DNA of 64,000 nucleotides. Source: Beroe forskalii (lineage: Eukaryota > Ctenophora > Nuda > Beroida > Beroidae). The notes under the pieces are model-generated. The model searched no databases. It had not been told where the DNA came from and saw nothing but the letters and a program-made list of their open reading frames with translations. The first letter of the stretch is position 1; every line of letters starts with the position of its first letter. The stretch lies in contig WFMF01000079.1 in the NCBI GenBank assembly GCA_011033025.1, positions 372,001 through 436,000 of the forward strand. The letters are read 5' to 3'. Of this stretch, positions 56,431 to 64,000 are shown piece after piece. The translations under genes and the position numbers were made by a program.

Positions 56431-57397
56431 CAGTGACCTTGGCAACAATGGCCATTGGTCTAAATGTTCTGCAGGGTCCACCAATTAGACAATGAGGTGT
56501 GACAAAAGTTGGTTTTATATCTCTCAATCAAAAAAATATTTGGTTGTGATTGCTATTCCATCCAAAAACAAATGTAATTATGACAAATGAGCCATGTTAA
56601 GAGTAGCCACACCTCACCTTTATGTGTAATTGGTCATGTCACTGACAACACGTCATGCTAACAGGGGCTCTGATTGGCTGTCGTGTTACACTCAATCATT
56701 AAATGTATACTGCACTTCAAGATGATAACGTTAAAAGTATCCTATGCTCAAAGGAAGTAATTAAAAATTCTTGGAATTTAATGTTTCTGGGAAGCATTTT
56801 CAAATATCCTGCCCAGAATTTAAATATGGTGGTGAAGCTTGATTGTACACTTTTCATGATAATGAATGGCTGTCAGCATCAATTCCACTTAATTTAAACA
56901 CATTATAATGACTGTGCCCCAAAAATTGATTGCAATGATTTATGATCATGTCACCGTCTACAATTAATGTTTACCCTGATTGGCTGTGGTATTGCACTAA
57001 ATTTTCATGATGGTGACGTAAAATCCTACAATCTCAAACGATCATCAATTACCCTCTGTTACATGATTATGACGTTGGCGCCTCAGACTCAACCCCTGCT
57101 TCGCAGGGGTTGAGTGTAGGGTTACAAGTGTGAGTGTATGGACATGACCCTTTTTCCCAAGCAGGAAATCACGTGATCTGATTTGTCACTGATAAGAACC
57201 GACAGTGCTCGTTACGTGATCATGATGTGATTCTCGATGCGGTCATGTGATAAGAATAGGTCACGTGATCAAGATAAGGGGCCAGGGGTGGGTAATGCTT
57301 GTCACGTGGTACACATACGTCATCAGTCACGTGACTAAGAGGTTAATTGAATTTAGTGAGACCGTTTTTGATCTATATTCACCACTTTATATTTACT
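56431..57397 (-). repeat. Right TIR of the miniature Polinton
   Basis: Inverted copy of 52265-53244, beginning CAGTGACCTTGGCAACAATG and ending CTTTATATTTACT. The conserved hairpin is at 57088-57114. Small differences from the left arm (such as CCTCAGAC versus GTCTGGGG) show the arms have diverged slightly. Confidence 0.9.
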
Positions 57398-58220
57398 GGG
57401 GTCGCCAGATGGCAGGGGTAGTGGGGATCGCCAGGGGGTCACGAAGGTTAGTGGGGTCAGTATGGTTAGTGAGGGTCAGCAGGGGGGTTAGGAGTTCACC
57501 TGGGAGTCAGCTCCTGCTGACTGAACCCCCTGACACCCAGGTGAACGATTTCTGCCGACCCCTTACTGCAAGGGGTCAGCAGGGAGTCAGTAAGAGTCAG
57601 TAAGAGCTCCCTGGTGAACTCCCGACTGACCCCATACTGAACCCCTGCTGACTCAGGTGAACCCCTATTGAATCCCTGCTGACTCAGCAGGGATTCAATA
57701 GGGGTTCACCTGGGGGTTCAGTAGGTATCTCATTATGGGTCAGCAGGGGTTCAACTGTGTAGGATTTCACCAGGTCAGTAGGGGTTCACTAGGGTGTCAG
57801 TAGAGGTCAGCAGGGGTCAGTTGGAGCTCGCCAGGAGATACCAGGAGGTCAGCTTGGGGTTTTCCAGGGGTTAGTGGGGGTCAGTAGGAGGTCAGCAGGG
57901 GTCTACCAGGGGTCAGCACTCAGCAGGGGGTTAGTAGGAGTTCACCAGGGAGTCAGTAGTGGGTCAGTAATGGGTCAGCAGGGGATCATCAGGGGGTTCA
58001 CCAGAGGGTCAGTAGGGGTCAGTATGGTCAGCAGGGGTTCAGTAGGAGTCTGTAAGGGTTCACCAGGTGGTCTGCGCCAGTCAAGCAGGGGTCAGTAGGA
58101 GTTCACCAGGGAGCCGGTAGGTCAATTAGGGGTTCAAGGGGTCAGCAGGGGCAGTAGGGGTTCACCAGGGAGTCAGCAGGGGATCAGTGCATGGGGTCTG
58201 CAGGGGTTCAGTAGAAAGCA
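57398..58220. repeat. GGGGTCAGTAGGGGTTCACC satellite, right part, with strand switches
   Basis: Degenerate ~22-bp units GGGGTTCACCAGGGAGTCAG and GGGGTCAGCAGGGG. Short opposite-strand patches at ~57516-57570 and ~57608-57680 (GAACCCCCTGACACCCAGGT) interrupt it. Continues to the left of the inserted Polinton at ~52180-52264. Related to the 22-bp satellite at 5000-10640. Confidence 0.85.
57655..57711. repeat. 57-bp perfect palindrome at a satellite strand switch
   Basis: 28-bp arms with a one-base centre: AGGTGAACCCCTATTGAATC ... GATTCAATAGGGGTTCACCT. It marks the point where the satellite changes strand. Confidence 0.9.
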
Positions 58221-58745
58221 ATGCTGTTTTAGAAGGTAATATTAGTTGTTGAAAGGTGATATTAGTGGTGAAAGGTCCCGGAAGTGGGAGCAGGAGTGGA
58301 TTTCAATGGCAGAGCCTTGGGGTTGACAGAATTCTGGGAAGCCAACGTTAGCTCCAATAGTCTAATGACAATATCAGGGTGAGTGATTCCTAACAGGGCA
58401 CTCCAATACTTTCCGGGCACTGGGGGATATTCAATACCTCGAGGTGAACCTATTGAGACTTTAACAGTAGGATGATCCAGGTCTATGAGTTGCCAAAAGT
58501 ACTAGACTACCGAAAATGAGCTTAATTATCTTTAACTTCACATTTTTTCGCAATTTCGATAATAAGTGTCTTCAAATGTACTCAGGTGTGTTTTTAGAAC
58601 TATAACAAGCAACTTTCTCTCTGGGAGTTTTTTTGATTGCACCCCCCTGAAGAGCGGTAAATATCAAAAATAAAACGGCCAACCGGCCAACCGTCTAAAA
58701 ATTTCCACTTCGGCCACGTTGGCCGTTGGGCCGGTGGACCCCCCC

Positions 58746-60214
58746 CAAATCATTTTTCCAAAGGTGCGATAGGGCGCGGGACATATTTATGTCTCGCGTA
58801 ACCTTATTTTTGGAAAGGAATTTTTCTGGACTTTTCCAAGTGTGCCCAAATGTGTCCATACCAGATTCCTAACATATCCATAGTACCCACAGCTAGTAAA
58901 AAAGTTATTTAAAATTGATCTTGAGGATATTTCTTCATTGCGTGGATATACTCGCGCACTCCAATGGCACGTATTTTTGACCATAACTTGGTCATCTTTC
59001 CAGCTAGAACAAAAATTTTGGGTCCATCAGAAAGCTGAATCTTGTAGAATGCAATGCAAACAAGCAAATATTGAAAAGAGGATCAAACCCATGTCAACCC
59101 TTTGGGTTGATGAAAATTTTTCATTTTTTGTAACCCTTTTAATTTTTTTAGATAAAGTTGAATATCTGCTGAACCATGTCCAATTGACTCGATTTTTGGT
59201 TTATTTAGGCTTCCTGCCACAAAAGCTAAAATACCTATTTAAAATTCTTTCCCGGTCCCGGGTAGAATTCAATAAGGTTACAAAAATTTATGTAACCTTT
59301 TCATGAAAGGGAAATTTTTAAAAATAACCCCTTTTAAAATTACCAAAAAAAGGGATTTATTTTGGGTTTTTGCATTCTATATCATTTTCATGGTCTTTTG
59401 GGAAAGGGATTTGAGCCCAAAATTATTCCAAAAATTATTCATCTTCGTGTCAAAATTTTGTATAGAAGTTGGGACAAAAACCAAACATCTTTTTAACCCC
59501 CAGTGTTCTAAGATTTATATAAATCATTGGGTTCCCAAAAAGGAAATTTAGATGATTTTGGGAAAAAAGGGGGAAAAAGGGGAAAATTCGCTGTTTTATC
59601 AAATTCCCCAAATTTTTTTCCCCCTTTTCCCCTTTTTTTCCCATTTTTCATTCCAATGTTTCCCAAAGGGGCTCATGGGTCCAAAAAACTAAAAGGGGGT
59701 TTGGGGAAAGGGGTTTTGGTTTTTGGGAGAAAAAATTTAACCGATCTGACGTCATTTTCAATGTTCCCCTGGGGTTGATAATGATTGGGAACCGTTTAAT
59801 AATTTTTTGAAAGGTTGGAAGTCACAAAAAAAGTTCATTTTTTTATCCAAACCTGCCCAACCAAAAACCAACTAAACCCCAAAATAAATTTTCCCATTGG
59901 GGTTTTATTGGGGGCCTGGTACAAAATTGGAAAAAATTAACATTTTTTTAAAAAGTTTTTAAGTTTACGAAAAACACATTAAACCACACAAACAAAACCG
60001 TTTGAAACGGGGAAATTTTTAAAACTGTTTTGGGTCAGAAAAACAGGGGAATGTTTTCAACAAAACCGACCAGTAAACCTTCCCCAAAAACCTTCGAAAC
60101 AAAATTTGTTTAAAACCCCCTGAAAAATAGTCCAAAAGTTAAAAGACACAGTACCCCCTGTTAAAAATTTAAGGTTTTTCATTTTGTTTAAAATTTTAAA
60201 TTTTAATCCCTTGA
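58746..60214. other. No supported gene; contains G/A-C/T foldback copy 2
   Basis: ORFs at 58938-59306, 59303-59551 and 59527-59778 have no domain and run through homopolymer-rich sequence. 59560-59650 is a degenerate copy of the 37238-37345 foldback (GGGGAAAATTCGCTG, CAAATTCCCC). Confidence 0.5.
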
Positions 60215-61140
60215 CTAAAGTTTTTTTTTTGAAAAAAAGGTCGGTGTCCTGATTTGCATCCACTGCAAAAGGTAAGCAGGTAACAGCAGCTCGGAATCAG
60301 CAACGTCCAATTCTGCTACTGAGCAAGTATCAGCCTTCTGGCTGATGGCACTGACATTGCTTTCAGGACATGCTACATCCTCAGGAGTAGGTTGTGGTGG
60401 TTTACAGGTTGCAGGGGGAACATCAGTTAACAAGGAGCATTGAATTCCCGAGTGTTCAACTGCAACTGCAGAATCTTTCAACTGAATGTGTCTGCTAAGA
60501 AAGTCTGCAACATCATTAGATTTCCCAGAAATGTGCTCTATGGTGAAGTTGTACTGGGCGAGCTTGTGAAACTTCCGAATCATGTTCGGGTCTGCTTCTG
60601 AGAAAATACGATCGAGATAGAGTAAGCTGGCACAGTCACTTCGTACTTTGAATTTGGTGCCCATCAGGTAGATCCTCCAATGCTCTAAAGCGTGGAACAT
60701 TGCTAAGAACTCGAGTTTGCCGCCCCCATACCCGTTTATGTGGTGGAACTGATTTGGAGAAAACGCGCAGTTCTTCTCTCTCATCTCGTAGCTGAGATAA
60801 TGTAGCACCATAGCCCTGGTTAGACGCATCAATAGTGACTTCAAAGCTCTGTAGTGGATCCTCGACATCAGGTATACAGAGTATCACACTATCAGCAATA
60901 ATTCGTTTCAGTTCCTCAAAACTGTTTTGACACGCTTCAGACCAGTAGAACTTGCAGTCTTTGTGGAGCAAGGCGTGCAGAGTGGCTTAGCAATAGCAGC
61001 AAAGTTTCGAAAAATTTTCCAGCCCAGACACCCATCGTCTTCAAGTGTTTTGTCTTGGGGGGACTAAGATTGGGGATGCTTTTAACTGATCCTCGGATTA
61101 ACGCCAGCTTCAGAGATTTTCAATCCAAAAAGGGTGACTT
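60215..61140 (-). pseudogene. Ty3/Gypsy pol remnant: RT connection and RNase H
   Basis: Minus strand. From ~61140: LMRKQVTLFGLKISEAGVNP and the PPKT/AKPLCTLL region of the RT thumb/connection, with stops and shifts. Then SEACQNSFEELKRIIADSVI and the RNase H first Asp in EVTIDASNQGYGATLSQ (frame 60971-60636). A frame change near 60715-60730, at a run of C (GCCGCCCCC), leads to the second frame (to ~60230): GGKLEFLAMFHALEHW with the catalytic Glu, VRSDCASLLYL with Asp, and NDVADFLSR with the last Asp. The lesion is beside a homopolymer, so it may be an assembly error. No integrase or LTR seen nearby. Confidence 0.8.
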
Positions 61141-64000
61141 GCTTCCTCATGAGTCGTTTTAAGGTGTTTAGCCCAAAAAAAGGGGACAAAAAAAAGATGT
61201 TTCGAAAGGTAAGAAATAAGAGTGTCGGGATAACTCAACAAAGAAATGTAGAAAAATTTTTGGAGACCACGCTCAGCGATCCTAAGATAAAAAAAAAAGA
61301 GGGGATAAAGCCCGCCACTTTCAACACGTCTTGTAGTCTGCGGGAAGTCTGAAAACTAATAAAGGTAAACAAACATTGCAAAAGGGAAAAAGGAAAGTGA
61401 AACACCGGGGGCACTTCAGTCTATTAATTGTTTGGGGAAAATCTCATTAGAACTGCCAAGGTAATGTTTAAAAGCCATGGAGTTTTACAAGGATAAACAG
61501 GAATAAATAGCAAATAAGGAAATAATAGTTTAGAAGGGAACCATCGTACAACAAACTATTTGAATCAAAATCAGAATCCCTTTTTGGGAAAAAAAGATTT
61601 TGTGAAAAGGTCTTGAAAAATGCCGGTTTTTTAAAAGGGGCAGTTGGTTTATATATAAAAGGGTTTACTTTGGCAACTCGCAACGATTTAAATTTTAATT
61701 TTTCAATTTAGGGGAAATATGAACAATGAATATGTTCATGAATATAAATTTATGAACTATGAATAGTTCATGAATAATGAATCAGAATATTTTTAGCTTC
61801 AATGAATACCAATGAAAGTGATTTTACGTTCGTGACCTTTCGCAATTTTAACAGGTGCTCAAATTTGAGGGGTGACAACTTTGGGTCTTCTAAGTCTAAA
61901 AGTTTTCAATTTTTAACCCAATAAAAAAAAGCAATTTTTGTTGGGTTATATTCTCCACGGTCTTTCAATCGAGCGGTCTGCAAAATACGGGTTGAGAGCA
62001 ACTGAAAAACGGTTATTTGTAGGAGACGAAAAAACAGGTGATTTTTAACCCAATAAGCGAGAGTATAAAATAGTGATTCTGCGTGTGGTATCAGGTAAAA
62101 AGTTAGTTTTTAAATTCTCGTTTGTTTGAGAAGAAAACAAACATGTTATGGTTATGTTTAGTGGCAGCCGGTTTTCCTTTTCATAGATAAATTAGGGGGA
62201 ACAAGCCCGGGACCAGGAAATTATGAAAGTCCCCAAATTTAAATAAAGAACCAACAAAACCCCGAACCCCAATAGGGGAAATATAGGCCCACACTGAGGA
62301 AGCAAAAACTGATCGATTTGATTATGGGATGATGCAAACAGTCAACGCTGTGCCAGGCACCTGCCAGGTCCTCCCCGCATGTACCACTTTCTCGAAAAAA
62401 CCCGAAGCAGCGTTTCCCTGTACAACCCGCCCCCCCCAAGAGGATGAGAAGTGCCCGGGGCCAACTTTAAAAGAGGTTTTTTGAGGAAGGGCGAGGGGAG
62501 GAAGGTCATCAATCTGTACACCAATCAGTGCCTGGGGGGGATGAAAAGATACCAACCAATGGGGTTGGGGGAAGATTGTGCTGTGGCAGACTTGGGGGAC
62601 AAAAGGGGGGGTTCGGGTCCTAATTAGTTAGGAAAACAGGAAAGAAGGAACCCTTTCGTCAACATTTCAAGACACAAAAGGAGGAACGGATTATGGATAT
62701 TTTATTTAAAGGGAAACAATTGCAGTTGTTGGTATGAAGAAGACCAAATGAACAAGAAGGAGAACCAGCTGAAAATATGAGCAATCGAAATAACTGAGAA
62801 CCAAGACTGTACATTTTCCCTTGAAATTTACAAAATTATGACAAGATCTTTGGGCCAATGATATTGACAACTGAGGGAAAGTTTTCCCTCTTCTCCTCGA
62901 GTGAATTTTTGATCGTCATTTGAATTTTGCCCTTTTTAAGTTCAATAGACAAAACAGTGAAGCCGCAACCCTAGAAGGGAAACCTTTTTCCCAAGGGGGA
63001 AACAGTGGAGGTCGCCATTCGGGGGTTCGGGGTAAAAAAAAACAAGGACCACCCTATGTGAAATGCCGGGGAGCAGTTAAAACCCTGATCCAGCCAAAAA
63101 CAAAGATGAAGAACACAATAAATTCACATGATGGTGAACATAACAGAGCAAGAAATCACCCCCAAACCCTCCCTTTCCCCAATTGAGACGGGGTTCAAAC
63201 CGGGATAGCTAAACCCTTCCCAATTATAATGAATCCAGCATTGCTATCCCTATTGCTTCCCTTTAAAGTTGAAATACGAGCGTAATATGATATGAATCTA
63301 AAAACCAAGGAACTTTTTAAAAGTTTGGGGGGAAAAAAGGAATATTTCAATTTTAAATTTTTTAAATTTGTTTGTAAATAGAAGATTTTAAAATGTCAAA
63401 ATTGAAAATTTATTTTTCAAAACAGATTGGTAAATCATGAGGTTTTTAATTTAAATACTTTGTTGTTATCAAATTAATTTCGGTCTACCTAATCAGAAAC
63501 TGGCCGCAAATATTCACTGTTCCAATTAAAGATATACATCATTATGAGGGGGTCAATTCATCAAATGTCAAGGAAAAAAGTTAGTCAGAGAGAATTTTTT
63601 CGACAAATGTCGGGGTTTGGAAAAATGTCCCAAAAAAATTAACGGGGTTTCAGAATGTCCTTTTGGGGAATGTCCACTTCGCGTTACGTTTAAAAGATAA
63701 AAAGATCAGAAAAAATGACATGGAAAAAATTAGGTGTATGGTTTTGAAAGAACCCCAAATTGGGAAATTTTTGTTATCTTCAAATTTTTAATACCCCCCA
63801 ACCAACCGGAAGAACGTTCCCTCAATTAAATTTCTTTCATGATGCATTGCCCAAAGCTATAGTGCATTCGGAAAAAAATTTTACTTGAAATTTTTGGGGG
63901 AAAAAGGCTGCCGGGGGTGACTTTTTTAGTGATATTCGTTTTTCAGAATTTTTTATAAGATGATCCGGTTTTTAAAGATAACTGTTTTCTTAGCCCATTT
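61141..64000. other. Low-quality-looking AT-rich DNA, no gene supported
   Basis: Many A, G and C runs and broken frames. ORFs at 62239-62555 and 62920-63186 have no recognisable domain. 61715-61780 holds small palindromic words (ATGAACTATGAATAGTTCAT). Confidence 0.4.

Larger units (their letters stand above)
52265..57397. mobile_element. Miniature Polinton/Maverick, 5133 bp, 6-bp duplication GGGGTC
   Basis: Termini AGTAAATATAAAG and CTTTATATTTACT; long TIRs 52265-53244 and 56431-57397 (~970 bp, high identity). GGGGTC immediately precedes (52259-52264) and follows (57398-57403) the element. Long TIRs starting AG with 6-bp duplications are defining features of Polintons (Kapitonov-Jurka class). 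It lacks PolB, integrase, ATPase, protease and capsid genes and encodes one spliced zinc-finger protein, so it would depend on an autonomous relative. Inside are seven 17-bp boxes and inverted GATATC arrays. The flanking satellite contains GGGGTC often, which weakens but does not remove the duplication evidence. Confidence 0.8.
51662..58745. mobile_element. Outer TIR pair around satellite and miniature Polinton
   Basis: GGGGGGGTCCACCGGCCAAC at ~51666 continues GGCCAACCGTCTTAAAAATT; at 58675-58745 the complement appears (AACGGCCAACCGGCCAACCG ... GGCCGGTGGACCCCCCCC). Arms ~80 bp, themselves rich in GGCCAACCGGCCAAC palindromes. The satellite 57398-58220 and its short left part 52180-52264 lie inside, and the miniature Polinton is inserted in that satellite. 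51770-52170 and 58221-58670 show no supported gene. Structure parallels the 4483-10870 element. Confidence 0.55.

Noticed and set aside
62239-63186. ORFs near the right end
   Set aside because: Homopolymer-rich sequence with no recognisable family; not supportable.

Overview
Metazoan (non-vertebrate) nuclear DNA from a draft scaffold. Evidence for an animal: a spliced gene with a signal peptide and SRCR (scavenger receptor cysteine-rich) domain, an exon resembling the WD40 region of WDR47, GT-AG introns, and animal-type mobile DNA (Ty3/Gypsy, Polinton/Maverick, Helitron, hAT, Penelope). I cannot fix the phylum. A 100-N gap (12125-12224) and homopolymer-rich stretches (about 7620-9640 and 59300-64000) suggest an imperfectly polished assembly, so some frameshifts may be sequence errors.

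Layout. 1-4482: 5' half of a Ty3/Gypsy-like retrotransposon (leader with a foldback MITE and 90-bp repeats, intact gag, retropepsin), cut off by a 6.4-kb element (4483-10870) with 25-bp terminal inverted repeats (TIRs), filled with a 22-bp satellite and carrying a nested 1.2-kb MITE. 10910-11372: broken Polinton-type adenain-like protease. 12225-18915: very large foldback with outer CGACTCGA arrays, unique arms, and a telomere-like (GCTAGGGTTA) array that switches strand. 18925-19890: dense TAATTA/CGATAATTATCG low-complexity DNA. 21887-26627: second large foldback with another CGACTCGA array. 27041-29319: two head-to-tail Helitron-like elements. 29571-32168: a WDR47-like exon whose 3' edge and 5' splice site have been amplified into about 76 copies of a 32-bp minisatellite. 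33786-35600: SRCR-domain gene, with a MITE in its first intron. 36800-39000: foldback and a 21-bp satellite. 40781-44468: 179-bp triplication, nested inverted repeats, and a hAT MITE carrying a Penelope-like RT fragment. 44600-51350: further foldbacks and two satellites. 51660-58745: TIR-bounded satellite element containing a 5.13-kb miniature Polinton with exact 6-bp target duplication, ~970-bp TIRs, a two-exon zinc-finger gene, and an array of seven 17-bp dyad boxes spaced ~153 bp. 60215-61140: Gypsy RT/RNase H remnant on the minus strand.

Common theme: host genes are few. Most of the window consists of inverted-repeat elements that carry short-period satellites, often with strand switches inside the array. 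The two items I consider most worth pursuing are the miniature Polinton with its regularly spaced boxes, and the minisatellite built from a splice donor.
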